DNA of 64,000 bases from Sphingomonas hankyongi (GCF_023516575.1 NZ_JAMGBE010000002.1:620001-684000), one strand, 5' to 3'; numbered from the stretch's first letter, positions 50,596-61,457 are shown. The notes: generated from the letters alone by a model not told the origin. A program made the numbers and translations.

Positions 50596-51969
50596 TCAGC
50601 CGGCTTTGCGGATTGCGCGCTCGACCAGGCTCTCGTCGTCGATGACGGCCACTGCCTCATGCTGCCCATCGGCGCCGCGGCGCGTGATGACGAGCGCGAA
50701 CTCCGCTTCCGCCGGCACATCGGCAAGCCTGATGCTTGGGGCGGAGCGCAGGCGGGTGCGCGCGATCTCGGTCTGTGTATCGGTCTTGGGCTCAGGGCGG
50801 CGCGCCTGCCGTTCCGCTGCGACCAGCGCCTTGAGGCCTCCGGGCTGCGCTTCAATGAGGCCCTGGAAGCCGCCGAGCGCGATCTCCTGCCGCTGCGCAT
50901 AGGACAATGCGGCCGCAAATTCGGTGAGGCGAGCCTTGTCATAGTCGATGCCGAACACAAGCTTGACGATCGGCGTCATCGGGGCGCGGGCCTGAGCCTT
51001 CATCCCGGACTCGTGCAGAAGCTCGTCGTAATCGTGAGGATTATCGCGAGCGGCGAGCGCGAAATCATAGGCAAGCGATAGCGCCTTGTAGAGCGCCGAA
51101 CGCGTTCGCCCCTCGCCCGCCTTGGCGGCCTCGGCCGTTTCGCGAGCCGCCCACAGGCGGTCGGCCAGAGCCGCGTCATCATCGACGGCGAAGTCGGGAA
51201 GTTCGGGGACGTCATCATCGTCCCCCGCCAGCGGTCCATCCTCCCAAGAGAAGTGGACGGGCTGCATCGTCTCGAGCTCCGGCTCCGGAGGCTGGAACTC
51301 GACGGTCGGACTGTCGTCCTCATGTCCGGCTTCCTGGACTGGTTCAGCTTCGAGATCCGATGTCAGCTCAAGCGGCTCTTCATCGGCATTCGCAGGAAGC
51401 TCCGCGAGCAGCGGCTTCGGCTCCTCGCCGACCAGGCCGCTGTCCTCCTCGCCCACTTTCTTCCAGTTGATGACGCCATAGATGAAGTCGATAACGTCGC
51501 CGTCCGACGAGAAGGGCATGAGGATGCCGCGGTAGCAGATATTATCGCCGCGCTGGTTGTCGAATTCCGCCTCGAACCCCACCGGCGCACGGTTCGCGAT
51601 GATCTGCATGTAATGGTCGGTCAGGCGCGACAGCAGCGAACGGCTGGGCACCTCGCCGATGGTCCGCGTGTCGTCCTCCAGCCCGCATTCGTCCCGGATC
51701 GCTGCCCCAATGTAGGGGATTGCCGGGTTCTCGCCGCCGCAGGTGAAATCGAGAAGGACGCTATGCGCCGCGAAGTCGCTGACGTCCGCGGGCTCGAGAT
51801 CCTCGATGGAAGGAAAGTCGCGGCCTTCGAGCAGGGAGACCCAGTAATTGTACGCGCGCACGTGCATGCGCCGCTCGTCGGTGCCGATTGCGGCGGCGAC
51901 GTCGTGCACAGCCTCGGGCTCACCGCCCGCCGGCTCGAAGTCGCTTGGATGTTCGCGATAGCTATCCAT
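50596..51969 (-). CDS. PAS-domain protein with acidic linker
   Basis: 457 residues. The N-terminal half holds a PAS-like domain, with DFPSIEDLEPADVSDFAAHSVLLDF and RGILMPFSSDGDVIDFIYGVINWKK. A long Glu/Asp/Pro-rich region (about 190-270) and a helical, Ala-rich C-terminus follow. There is no kinase or cyclase domain. PAS_5-like proteins of this type occur in alphaproteobacteria. ATG 51969 has a GGGGA site; longer starts (52023) are possible. Role unknown. Confidence 0.65.
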   Translation of the reverse strand: MDSYREHPSDFEPAGGEPEAVHDVAAAIGTDERRMHVRAYNYWVSLLEGRDFPSIEDLEPADVSDFAAHSVLLDFTCGGENPAIPYIGAAIRDECGLEDDTRTIGEVPSRSLLSRLTDHYMQIIANRAPVGFEAEFDNQRGDNICYRGILMPFSSDGDVIDFIYGVINWKKVGEEDSGLVGEEPKPLLAELPANADEEPLELTSDLEAEPVQEAGHEDDSPTVEFQPPEPELETMQPVHFSWEDGPLAGDDDDVPELPDFAVDDDAALADRLWAARETAEAAKAGEGRTRSALYKALSLAYDFALAARDNPHDYDELLHESGMKAQARAPMTPIVKLVFGIDYDKARLTEFAAALSYAQRQEIALGGFQGLIEAQPGGLKALVAAERQARRPEPKTDTQTEIARTRLRSAPSIRLADVPAEAEFALVITRRGADGQHEAVAVIDDESLVERAIRKAG

Positions 51970-52150
51970 TCCCCACGCCCCACTCGTCCATTTGGGTGGA
52001 AAATGGCGGGTCGTGGTTACCATAATGTTAAGGATGATGAATTGGATGCGGCGGCCGGGGTCGGGCCTTGCCCAGCGACGGTCGCACTGATAGTGGGCGC
52101 CGCGCACGCCGGCCCGAAAGCCGTCGCGCATGGCAGCATCCCTTGGCCAG

Positions 52151-52226
52151 GCCGCTTTAGCTCAGCTGGTAGAGCACATCATTCGTAATGATGGGGTCGC
52201 GTGTTCGAGTCACGCAAGCGGCACCA
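52151..52226 (+). tRNA. tRNA-Thr(CGT)
   Basis: A 76-nt cloverleaf with encoded CCA: acceptor GCCGCTT/AAGCGGC, D-loop AGCTCAGCTGGTAGAGC, anticodon stem CATCA/TGATG with loop TTCGTAA (anticodon CGT at 52184-52186), and T-loop TTCGAGT. It decodes ACG. Confidence 0.95.
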
Positions 52227-52292
52227 CCCTTTTTGCATAGCATCGGGAAAACGCCGGATGGCGCTTCGCGCGGGTCCCGGCACATTCCAGGC

Positions 52293-52883
52293 ATGACCGC
52301 TCGGCAAGTCTCCGCCACTCGCAAAAAGCCTCTCGATCGAAAAGCTCGAATTGCGATCTTCGCCGCATTGGCTCTTATCTTCGCCGGCCCATTATTCCTG
52401 ATCGGAAAACTCGTTTCGTCGCGGGTGTCGGGTGAAGAGGAGCATGTATTCGCGCCCAGCAAGGACCAGATCGTCATATTGCGGGATGGGTCGACCATGC
52501 TGGTGAGGCACAAATCCGCGGGCGCAGCGGTGGCCGAATGGTTCAAACGCGACGTGGCCGGAGAAAAGACTTTCGAGCTCAGCAATGCGAATTTCGTGCC
52601 CGGATCGTCCAAACTGACGCAGGACGGGTGGGCGCATCTCGTTGAATTCTCGCAGCTGATGAAAGCCCATCATGAGGTTCGGGCCCTCGTCCTTTTTTCG
52701 CCTTATCACGGTGACGCGAGCAGCGTTCCGCTCGAGCATTCGCGCGCCGAGGTCATTCATCAGGAAGCAGTAAAGCAGGGCGTCGATGACGAGCAGATCG
52801 CTGTCGCGCCCGAGACCTTCGAACCCAATCATAATGCTGCGCGAGATCCAGGCCTCGAGGTCGTTCTTACCAATCGCAGCTGA
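52293..52883 (+). CDS. membrane-anchored degenerate OmpA-like protein
   Basis: 196 residues: one membrane helix at about 21-40 (ARIAIFAALALIFAGPLFLIG) and a periplasmic domain. ANFVPGSSKLTQDGWAHLVEFSQLM...VRALVLFSPYHGDASSVPLEHSRAEVIHQEAVKQGV follows the OmpA peptidoglycan-binding pattern of strand, helix and repeated helix, but the usual Asp/Arg binding residues are not obvious. ATG 52293 is chosen by reading the membrane segment; the ribosome binding site is weak. It precedes the phosphatase-like gene. Confidence 0.6.
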   Translation: MTARQVSATRKKPLDRKARIAIFAALALIFAGPLFLIGKLVSSRVSGEEEHVFAPSKDQIVILRDGSTMLVRHKSAGAAVAEWFKRDVAGEKTFELSNANFVPGSSKLTQDGWAHLVEFSQLMKAHHEVRALVLFSPYHGDASSVPLEHSRAEVIHQEAVKQGVDDEQIAVAPETFEPNHNAARDPGLEVVLTNRS

Positions 52884-52976
52884 TCGAGCTGCCCAGCTTC
52901 TCCGTAATCACCATGATGGACCCGGCGCGGCAAAGACCGGACAAATCCTGAAACAACGCGCGTGGCGAGAGGCTCT

Positions 52977-53810
52977 ATGCCGACTTCGAAGCTTGTGATC
53001 CTGGGAATCGTCGCGCTTGGCGCGGTTGGCGTAACCCTGAACGGGTACTTCAAGTCGCCGTGGCAGGCCCAAGCCGATTCCGGGCGAGACAGGGCAGAGC
53101 TGAACAAGCTTGGCTACCTGTCTCCCAAAGAGCTGCCGAACAGCATGAAGCTTCTTCCACCTCCGCCCGAGCCGGGTTCTGAGGCGCAGCGCCGCGATGA
53201 GGTCGCTCGAGAGGCTGCGCTGCCGCTAAAAGGCACCGCGCGGTATGCACTCGCAGCAGCCGACGCCGTCCGAACTCATGAGAATACCGTGAAACGATTC
53301 CAATGCGCTTTCGGGACGGATATCAGCATGCAGCGGACGCCCGCATTGTATCAGCTGTTATCGCGTGTCCGGCTCGACGTGCGCGCGGCAAGCTACCCCG
53401 CCAAGCAGCACTTCGCGCGGCCGCGGCCATTCGTCGTTCATAACGCCCGCACCTGTTATTCCGACGACGAGGAGATGGTTCACGATGACGGATCCTATCC
53501 TTCGGCGCGCGGAGCTGTGGGATGGGCCTATGCCCTCGTCCTTGCCGAACTCCGGCCCGATCGCGCGGAGGTGATATTGAAGCGAGGCCGGGATTTCGGC
53601 GAAAGCCGCATCGTATGCGACCAGGAATGGCAGAGTGACGTGGATGCCGGCAGAACGGTCGCGACGGTGACCGTCAGCCGGCTGGAATCGAACGAATGGT
53701 ACAGGGCAGATCTTGCTTCCGCGCGAAAGGAAGTCGCCGCCGAAATCGCCGCGGGTGCGAAACCGTCTGCGAATTGCGGAATGGAAGTCGCCGCTCTCGC
53801 GCAGCGCTGA
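52977..53810 (+). CDS. class A acid phosphatase-like protein lacking both catalytic histidines
   Basis: 277 residues with an N-terminal membrane anchor. It follows the class A nonspecific acid phosphatase plan (PAP2 fold), with the phosphate motif KX6RP at Lys143. The second motif PSGH reads PSAR (Arg178), and the third, normally SRx5HxxxD, reads GESRIVCDQEWQSDVDA with Glu217 in place of the phosphate-accepting His. Both histidines needed for catalysis are thus replaced, while Lys, Arg and the Asp remain. A pseudo-enzyme that binds phosphate or has another role is likely. Confidence 0.75.
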   Translation: MPTSKLVILGIVALGAVGVTLNGYFKSPWQAQADSGRDRAELNKLGYLSPKELPNSMKLLPPPPEPGSEAQRRDEVAREAALPLKGTARYALAAADAVRTHENTVKRFQCAFGTDISMQRTPALYQLLSRVRLDVRAASYPAKQHFARPRPFVVHNARTCYSDDEEMVHDDGSYPSARGAVGWAYALVLAELRPDRAEVILKRGRDFGESRIVCDQEWQSDVDAGRTVATVTVSRLESNEWYRADLASARKEVAAEIAAGAKPSANCGMEVAALAQR

Positions 53811-53985
53811 ATATGTCTGTTTAAGCTAGGGAATTTCCCGATGCAGGACGGGGCGAAGCGAGTGTAACCGCGAAGGTGGGGTTGGCCGGCATTGGATCTC
53901 CCGGTTGCGCCGGCGGCCTCAGGCGAGGGCTCGCAGGCTGTTCTCCTCCTCTACGCATGTTTGCGGGCCCCCGCTTCTTCGCGGG

Positions 53986-55119
53986 TCACATCGCGGCAAC
54001 GCTCGCCTCCACCATTCCACCGCGGCTGCTTACCGTCGAACGCGAACGGAGCCCCAGCTGCTCTCCGCTGAGCGCCTGCGCGCGCCATTTCCTCGGCGAC
54101 ACGCCAAATTCGGATATGAACCAGCGCGTGAAGGAGCTCAGCGCAGAATAGCCGGTCAGCTGCGCAACCGACGTGATCGAAAGGTTGGAGTTCATCAGAT
54201 AGCGGACCGCCACCTCGCGGCGCGTCTCGTTCAGCAATTTTCCGAAAGACTGGCCTTCGGCGATCAGGCGGCGTTGGAGCGTGCGGCTCGAGACGCCCAG
54301 GCAGTCGGCAATGCCTTCCACATTCGCCTGCCCGTTCGAGATCAGGAGCGGGATCGTGGAAGCCACCCTTTGGCTCATCGTATCGTCACGCCGAATTCCC
54401 GGCATGAGGCTCAGCAGCCGCCGCGCATGAACCGCCAGTTCGGCGTCGGCGAACTCGTTCGAGCGGCTAAGGCAGGTCGACGCACAGGAAAGTCCGTCGA
54501 AGCTGCTGTTGAACTCGAGCTGACAGCGGAACACGCGGTTGAAGGTCGTCAAATGCATGGGCGGCCCATGACGGAAGTGGATGCAGTCGGGCTGCCAGTT
54601 GCAACCTGCGCCATCGACGAGGACGCGATAGGCTATCGTGGCAAGCAGGTTGATGCCTTGGGAGCTCCGAAGCCCAGGTATGAGGCTCCACTCGAGCACG
54701 GCGCTGCGGCCGTCGTCGTGTAAGCGAAGCTGCAGCAGCTCATTCAGCAACCTGCGATAATCGACCATCGCCGAGATGATCGTTTGCAGCGTGCTCTCGT
54801 GGCGGAGCAAAAGGCTGACCGGCCCCAGGCTGCCAAATGTGCGGCATTCGCCCAGCAGGACGCCGAAATCGTCGCGGCCGGATTGCGCGGCGGATTCCCC
54901 CAGCAGGCTGAGCACCCGTCCGGCAGGAATCCAATTCTCGGGTTCGGCAAGCGCCCCCGGATTGAGCCCGACATGCCTCAGCATGACGAGGGGATCCAGG
55001 CCCGCAAAGCGCGCAACGGCATGATAATTGGTGAGGATCACCGCACGAGCGCGCGCAAGCAAATCCCGTTCTCCACAACGTTCGATCGTGACTGGAATAT
55101 GACAGGCCGGTCGCGGCAA
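53986..55119 (-). CDS. AraC-family transcriptional regulator
   Basis: 377 residues. The N-terminal ligand-binding domain has FAGLDPLVMLRHVGLNPGALAEPENWIPAGRVLSLL, characteristic of the Arabinose_bd (OruR-like) family. The C-terminal double HTH has VEGIADCLGVSSRTLQRRLIAEG and SITSVAQLTGYSALSSFTRWFISEFGVSP. It is divergent from the tripartite exporter genes 264 bp away and probably activates them in response to their substrate. A GTG at 55041 is an alternative start. Confidence 0.85.
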   Translation of the reverse strand: MPRPACHIPVTIERCGERDLLARARAVILTNYHAVARFAGLDPLVMLRHVGLNPGALAEPENWIPAGRVLSLLGESAAQSGRDDFGVLLGECRTFGSLGPVSLLLRHESTLQTIISAMVDYRRLLNELLQLRLHDDGRSAVLEWSLIPGLRSSQGINLLATIAYRVLVDGAGCNWQPDCIHFRHGPPMHLTTFNRVFRCQLEFNSSFDGLSCASTCLSRSNEFADAELAVHARRLLSLMPGIRRDDTMSQRVASTIPLLISNGQANVEGIADCLGVSSRTLQRRLIAEGQSFGKLLNETRREVAVRYLMNSNLSITSVAQLTGYSALSSFTRWFISEFGVSPRKWRAQALSGEQLGLRSRSTVSSRGGMVEASVAAM

Positions 55120-55382
55120 GCATTTCGTATAAATCCCGACGACAGAGGCGGGAAACTCGCATGCGGGAGATTGCCGACCGCCGCTTCAGTCTGGCGCAGC
55201 TTGGCACGGGCCACCCATGAGGTCACGAGCTACTGAAAAACCCTTGGTTGTTCTGCGGAATCTCCCAATTCACTCAGCCACTAGTGCTGACGATGATTTG
55301 AGGCCCTGCCTGTTGCCCTTTCGCAGTCATTAGTTCCGCCGAGGGGGAACGCGCGAACCGACGAAGGAGGAGAGGCGAATTG

Positions 55383-56819
55383 ATGAGGCGCCTGCCTGTC
55401 GTCCTGTGCTGCGCATCGTTGGCAGCCGGCTGCGTGCAGGGCCCGGACTACCTCAAGCCGACAGTCGAAGTGCCGCCGGCCTATCGGTACGGAGACGCGC
55501 CAGTGCGGCCCGATGCCGAAACGGCGGCGCAGGCCTGGTGGAGCGGCTTCGGGGATCCCTATCTCGACGCGCTGGTCACCGAGGCTCTTTCGAACAATCG
55601 CGACCTGCGGATTGCCACCGGGAGGGTGGACGAGTTCACGGCGATCCTTGCCGGCACCAGGTCGCAGGGCCTGCCGCAGGTCGGCTACGGCATCAGCGCC
55701 AACCGGACGCGAACGAGCGAGGAGAAGCTTCCCGCTTTCGTGGATCCATTGAGCAGCACGTTCAGCACTGTGCTGTCGGCCAGTTGGGAGATCGATCTTT
55801 GGGGTCGCATCAGGCGCGAGACGGAGGCCGCTCGGGCGAACCTTCTCGCCAGCGAGGAAGCGCGCCGCGGGGTGACGTTGACCCTGATCTCCTCCGTCAT
55901 CGCCAGTTACGTAACCCTGCTCGACCTAGACGAGCAGCTGCGCGTGTCCGAAGCGACGCTCGCCGGCCGCAAGAAATCGGTCGATCTGTTCGAGACCCGA
56001 TTGGCCGGCGGCTGGATTTCCGAGTTCGAGATGACGCAGGCGCGCGCCGATTATGAATCCGTAGCGTCGCAGCAGCCTCCTATTCGGCAGGCCATCGCGG
56101 TCCAGGAGCATGCATTGTCGGTGCTGCTCGGGCGCAATCCCGGCCCCATCGCGAGATCCAATAACCTCGAGGCGCTTCATTCGCCGATCGTTCCGGCCGG
56201 GCTCCCATCGGAATTGCTGATCCGCAGGCCGGATATCCTGGTTGCCGAGCAACAGCTGGTCGCGTCCAATGCGCTGATCGGTGCCGCCCGCGCACTATTC
56301 TTCCCGAGGATCAGCCTCACCGGTCTTTTCGGGTTCGCCAGCGGCTCCCTCGGGAGTCTCTTCACCGGTCCGGCGCGCACCTGGTCTTTCACCGGCGACG
56401 TCGCAGGACCGATCTACACCGGCGGCGGGATCACCGCAGCGGTTGACCAGGCCGAAGCACGGCGCGACCAATCGCTGGCCAATTATGAGCTCGTCATCCA
56501 GAATGCCTTCCGGGATGTCGAAGACGCGCTGGCGAACCTGCGGCACAGCGCGGAGCTTCGCGACATCGCCAACAGGCGGGTCAGCACACTCGTACGCAGC
56601 GTCCAGCTTGCGACCGAGCGATACGAGAACGGCTATTCCGATTATCTCGACGTGCTCGACGCCGAGCGGAGCTTGTTCAACGCGGAGCTTCAGTCTGCAT
56701 CCGCACAAGGGGATTACCAGCGCGCGCTGGTAAATCTCTATCGCGCTCTCGGCGGCGATTGGAATGCAGTGCCGCCGACGACCGCATCGTCAGCACAAAC
56801 GGGGCATGGGGGCAAATGA
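55383..56819 (+). CDS. outer-membrane efflux lipoprotein, NodT/TolC family
   Basis: 478 residues with a lipoprotein signal (AAGCVQGPDYLKP, Cys18). The two repeated OEP halves are visible, with WWSGFGDPYLDALVTEALSNNRDLRIA near residue 55 and LPSELLIRRPDILVAEQQLVASNALIGAARALFFPRISL. It forms the outer channel of a tripartite exporter. ATG 55383 follows GGAGG; ATGA overlap with the adaptor gene. The pump is of the HlyD/FUSC-like type rather than RND. Confidence 0.9.
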   Translation: MRRLPVVLCCASLAAGCVQGPDYLKPTVEVPPAYRYGDAPVRPDAETAAQAWWSGFGDPYLDALVTEALSNNRDLRIATGRVDEFTAILAGTRSQGLPQVGYGISANRTRTSEEKLPAFVDPLSSTFSTVLSASWEIDLWGRIRRETEAARANLLASEEARRGVTLTLISSVIASYVTLLDLDEQLRVSEATLAGRKKSVDLFETRLAGGWISEFEMTQARADYESVASQQPPIRQAIAVQEHALSVLLGRNPGPIARSNNLEALHSPIVPAGLPSELLIRRPDILVAEQQLVASNALIGAARALFFPRISLTGLFGFASGSLGSLFTGPARTWSFTGDVAGPIYTGGGITAAVDQAEARRDQSLANYELVIQNAFRDVEDALANLRHSAELRDIANRRVSTLVRSVQLATERYENGYSDYLDVLDAERSLFNAELQSASAQGDYQRALVNLYRALGGDWNAVPPTTASSAQTGHGGK

Positions 56820-57943
56820 ACGACGCATCAGCAGCAGCTGCCGAGACGACGGCCGTCGAAGCCAAGCCCGCGCGCAACCCAATGCGCACGATCATCCTCG
56901 TTGTGCTTGGCGTGTTGCTGGTTCTGTTCGTTTATCGCGTTCTTTCGGATCGCTACACGCCATACACGTCGCAGGCCCGCGTAGAGACGTTCCTGACGCA
57001 GGTCGCGCCCGAGGTCGCAGGCGACGTTCTGGAAGTCCGGGTGAAGGATAACAGCCAGGTCACCAAGGGGCAGTTGCTGTTCCGGATCGACCCTGAGCCC
57101 TATGAGCTGGCGGTCCGCTCGGCCGAAGCCAACCTCTCGGTGGCATTGCAGGGCGCAGATGTGTCCGTCGCGGACATTGCGTCCGCACGCGCTCAAATCG
57201 CAAAGCAGCGCGCTGATCTCGCGGCGAGCCGTGCCCTGCGCGGCATCGTGGTGGACCTTGTAGACAAGCGAGCCCTGGCCGAGACGCAGGGCATCCGCGC
57301 GCGCGCCGATACTGCGAAGACGGAAGCCGACCTGACACGGGCACAAGCCGACCTCCGGCGGGCGGAGGCCGCACTTGGCGCGCCGGGCATGAACAACCCC
57401 AAAGTGCGCCAGTCCGTGGCAGCGCTCGAGCAGGCCCGGCTCGATCTGCGCAACACCCAGGTGATCGCTCCCGCCAACGGCATCGTCACCAATCTCAGGC
57501 TCGCGACCGGGCAATATGTGGCGCCCGGGCAGCCATTGCTGAGTTTCCTCGAGACCGGCCCGCGTTGGATTTCCGCCGACATGCGAGAGAACCAGCTTGG
57601 GAATGTGGCGCCGGGTCAAGAAGTGACCGTCGCGCTCGACTCCAGGCCCGGCAAGCTATTCCGTGGCAAGGTCCACAGCGTCGGGTGGGGCATCAGCCAG
57701 GGCGATGAAGCCCCGAGCGGGCAGCTTGCTACGGTGCAGCCGCCTCAAGGCTGGATTCGCCAGCCGCAGCGCTTTCCTGTCCGGATCCTCCTGATGCCCA
57801 AGGATGATGCGGATGCGCGTTTCGATGCGGGCCGCAGCGGCGCGCAGGCCAACGTGATCATTTTCACCAGCGACAAGTCACTGCTGAACCCCATCGGAAG
57901 GTTCTGGATCAAGCTCATCACGCTGATGAGCTATCTGCAATAA
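56816..57943 (+). CDS. HlyD-family periplasmic adaptor
   Basis: 375 residues: one membrane helix (about 25-45), a biotinyl-lipoyl half (VAPEVAGDVLEVRVKDNSQVTKGQLLFRIDP), a helical hairpin with LEQARLDLRNTQVIAPANGIV, and a beta-barrel domain with DMRENQLGNVAPGQEV. It joins the inner-membrane transporter to the outer channel. It is flanked by ATGA and TAATG junctions. Confidence 0.9.
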   Translation: MNDASAAAAETTAVEAKPARNPMRTIILVVLGVLLVLFVYRVLSDRYTPYTSQARVETFLTQVAPEVAGDVLEVRVKDNSQVTKGQLLFRIDPEPYELAVRSAEANLSVALQGADVSVADIASARAQIAKQRADLAASRALRGIVVDLVDKRALAETQGIRARADTAKTEADLTRAQADLRRAEAALGAPGMNNPKVRQSVAALEQARLDLRNTQVIAPANGIVTNLRLATGQYVAPGQPLLSFLETGPRWISADMRENQLGNVAPGQEVTVALDSRPGKLFRGKVHSVGWGISQGDEAPSGQLATVQPPQGWIRQPQRFPVRILLMPKDDADARFDAGRSGAQANVIIFTSDKSLLNPIGRFWIKLITLMSYLQ

Positions 57944-58980
57944 TGGCCGAGATCGCCGCTCAAGCCCTCCCGGCAGCCGGCGACGGCGGCTCCGCCCGCC
58001 TGCACACGATCCTGCGCTTCGCCGGGGGCACGACGGGCGCGTTCGTCGTATCCGAAGCAATGGGCTGGTACCCGACCTTCCTGGGGCCGCTACTCGCAGG
58101 TGTCCTGCTCGCCAACCTGCCGAAAGCGCCGCCATTCAAGCTCGGTGTCTTCCTCGTGCTGGTTCAGGCCGCCGGCGCTTATTCCGCCTACATCCTCACG
58201 TCTCTGCTCCACGAGACGCCCATCGTCCTTTTCGGCTGCATCGGCCTGATCCTCCTGCTCTGCTTCGCGAACCTCGCGAGGGGACGGGGCTTCCTGCCGC
58301 TACTGCTGGTGCTGATCGCCTTCGCGACCGTTCCCATCGTTACAATGATGAGCCCCGAGCAGGCGGGCGGCCTCGCGAAGGCCTTCACGCGCGGGATGAT
58401 GATCGCCGTCGCGGCGGTCTGGCTCGCTCACGCGGCGTGGCCAAAGCTTTTGCCACCCCAACCGCAAGCCGCTCAGGCTGCGTTGGACTCCCCGCTGGCA
58501 CTTGCCATCACCGGCGTCGCGATCGTGCTTCCGATCATGCTGATTTACCTGCTGTACGGACTTACGGACGCGCTTCCCGTGCTCATCACGACCGTCGTCC
58601 TCGTCATCAACTTCGATCCGAAGCGCAGCGCCCTCCAGGGGATGGCCATGATGCTCGGGAATTTCATCGGCGGGCTATTCGCCTTCATGGCTTACGCGCT
58701 GCTCGATGTCGCACCGTCGTTGCTGTCGCTGACCTTGATCACATTCCTCGTCGCAAGCGTCTTCGCGGTCCGCGTCGCGCGAGGCGGGCCCGGCGCGGCC
58801 GTGGCGGTCATCACGTTCAACCAGGCCATGGTGCTTTTCAGCCTCTCGCTCGCGCCGGGTGGGTCGAGCGGCGGCCTGTGGATCACTCGGCTGGTTCAGT
58901 TCGGGATCGCATGCACGTTCGCGGTGGGCATGATGAGCCTTTTGTTCCCGCGGCTCCAATCGCTCGAGGCCCGCAAATAA
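57943..58980 (+). CDS. DUF2955 inner-membrane transporter (FUSC/AaeB-like)
   Basis: 345 residues with about ten membrane segments. It belongs to the DUF2955 group related to aromatic acid exporter proteins such as AaeB, for instance LLAGVLLANLPKAP, ITTVVLVINFDPKRSALQGMAMMLGNFIGG and AVITFNQAMVLFSLSLAPG. With the adaptor and channel genes it should form an exporter for organic acids or aromatic compounds. The start overlaps the adaptor stop. Confidence 0.8.
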   Translation: MAEIAAQALPAAGDGGSARLHTILRFAGGTTGAFVVSEAMGWYPTFLGPLLAGVLLANLPKAPPFKLGVFLVLVQAAGAYSAYILTSLLHETPIVLFGCIGLILLLCFANLARGRGFLPLLLVLIAFATVPIVTMMSPEQAGGLAKAFTRGMMIAVAAVWLAHAAWPKLLPPQPQAAQAALDSPLALAITGVAIVLPIMLIYLLYGLTDALPVLITTVVLVINFDPKRSALQGMAMMLGNFIGGLFAFMAYALLDVAPSLLSLTLITFLVASVFAVRVARGGPGAAVAVITFNQAMVLFSLSLAPGGSSGGLWITRLVQFGIACTFAVGMMSLLFPRLQSLEARK

Positions 58981-58986
58981 CAGGAA

Positions 58987-59015
58987 GGCCCCCTATCCGA
59001 GTCAGATAGGAGGCC
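58987..59015. terminator. hairpin between convergent exporter and porin genes
   Basis: Eleven-base stem GGCCCCCTATC / GATAGGAGGCC with one mismatch and a 7-nt loop, located between the stops of two convergent genes. No long T-tract on either side; probably a shared weak bidirectional terminator. Confidence 0.55.
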
Positions 59016-59040
59016 CTCCAGGGCAAGCTCTCGAAAGAAC

Positions 59041-60024
<984 letters not shown>

Positions 60025-60238
60025 GTTGGTCTCCTTGCCCGAGCACGTGACTGACGCGGCCGTTTGCAGCCCTAAGCAAGGCCCCTGTTTGGCCGTCAGG
60101 AAGGCCTAGATTCCCGACCGAGAGTCTCGAAGAAATCGGGGTTACCCCTAATAAGCCAGAAGGCCGTTTTACGGGTTTGCATGGATGGGCGGGGGCGTTT
60201 GCAGAGGGGAATCTGGCGCTCTGCCGAAAGGACGTCCG

Positions 60239-61453
60239 ATGATCTCAGCGTGGCGAAAGATTCTCGTTGTTGCCGCGGCGACACAGTTACTGCTTGCTGC
60301 CTGCGCGACGCCCCACCGCCTGCCAGCCGTTCCCCTCTCAGAAGTGTCGCAAGCGGTGCCTGTGGCGGGTCCGTATCGATATCTCGTCACTCGAGAGACC
60401 GACACGTTCGCGGCCGAGGCCCTGCGTTCTTTGGAAAAGGAGCAGCAGTGGCTTAGCAGCCAGGGCAGGTCGGGCGAACTTCCGCCGGCAAATTTCCTCG
60501 CCATTTCAGGCGGCGGCGACAATGGCGCCTATGGCGCGGGCTTCCTCAACGGCTGGACAGCTTCGGGAACGCGCCCGGAATTCAAGGTGGTCACGGGCGT
60601 GAGCACCGGAGCTCTGATCGCGCCCTTCGCTTTCCTCGGTCCGAAGTACGACTACGTCCTCGAACGCGTCTATACGCAGACGTCACAGAAGGACATTTTC
60701 AAGAAGCGGGGCATGATCAAGGGCATCTTCGGCGATGCAATGGCCGACTCGCGCCCGCTCGCGGCAACGATCTCCCAATATGTGAATCGCGACCTCTTGG
60801 ATGCGATCGCAGCCGAATATGCGAAGGGCCGGCTGCTTCTCGTCGGCACCGCGAACCTGGATTCGCTCGAGCCCGTAATCTGGAACATGACAGCGATCGC
60901 GGCGAGCAAGGACCCGAGCGCGATCAAGCTGTTTAGCGACGTCCTTTTGGCGTCCGCCTCGATCCCGGGCGCGTTTCCGCCGGTCATGATCGACGTGACG
61001 GTGGACGGCACCCGCTATCAGGAGATGCACGTCGATGGCGGCACGATGGCGCAGGTCTTCCTCTATCCCCCGTCGATAACGGTAGCCAATGCGCCGGTGC
61101 GGAAACGCACGCTGTACATCATCCGCAATGCTCGGCTCGATCCGGATTGGGCGAGCGTCGAGCGCCGCACCCTTTCGATCGCGACACGGGCGATCGGATC
61201 CCTGACGAGGACGCAAGGCATCGGCGACCTCTACCGGATCTATACCACGACCCAGCGCGACGGCATCGACTATAACCTCACCTACATCCCGGCGACGTTC
61301 AACACGCCTCACAATGAGGAATTTGACACCGCGTACATGCGTTCGCTCTATGACGTCGGGCTCAACGCAGCGAAGAGCGGATACCAATGGCAGAAATACC
61401 CGCCGGGTTTCGCGGCGCCGGTCCAGGCATCGGTGACGACACCAGGACAGTAG
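60239..61453 (+). CDS. patatin-like phospholipase lipoprotein
   Basis: 404 residues with a lipobox (LLLAACATP). The patatin domain has the oxyanion loop SGGGDNGAYGAGFLNGW, the nucleophile GVSTG near residue 121, and the catalytic Asp in HVDGGTMAQVFL near residue 265. It cleaves acyl chains from phospholipids or related lipids at the envelope. AAAGGA precedes ATG 60239. The next gene (DUF3047) starts 4 nt after its stop. Confidence 0.88.
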   Translation: MISAWRKILVVAAATQLLLAACATPHRLPAVPLSEVSQAVPVAGPYRYLVTRETDTFAAEALRSLEKEQQWLSSQGRSGELPPANFLAISGGGDNGAYGAGFLNGWTASGTRPEFKVVTGVSTGALIAPFAFLGPKYDYVLERVYTQTSQKDIFKKRGMIKGIFGDAMADSRPLAATISQYVNRDLLDAIAAEYAKGRLLLVGTANLDSLEPVIWNMTAIAASKDPSAIKLFSDVLLASASIPGAFPPVMIDVTVDGTRYQEMHVDGGTMAQVFLYPPSITVANAPVRKRTLYIIRNARLDPDWASVERRTLSIATRAIGSLTRTQGIGDLYRIYTTTQRDGIDYNLTYIPATFNTPHNEEFDTAYMRSLYDVGLNAAKSGYQWQKYPPGFAAPVQASVTTPGQ

Positions 61454-61457
61454 TTTG

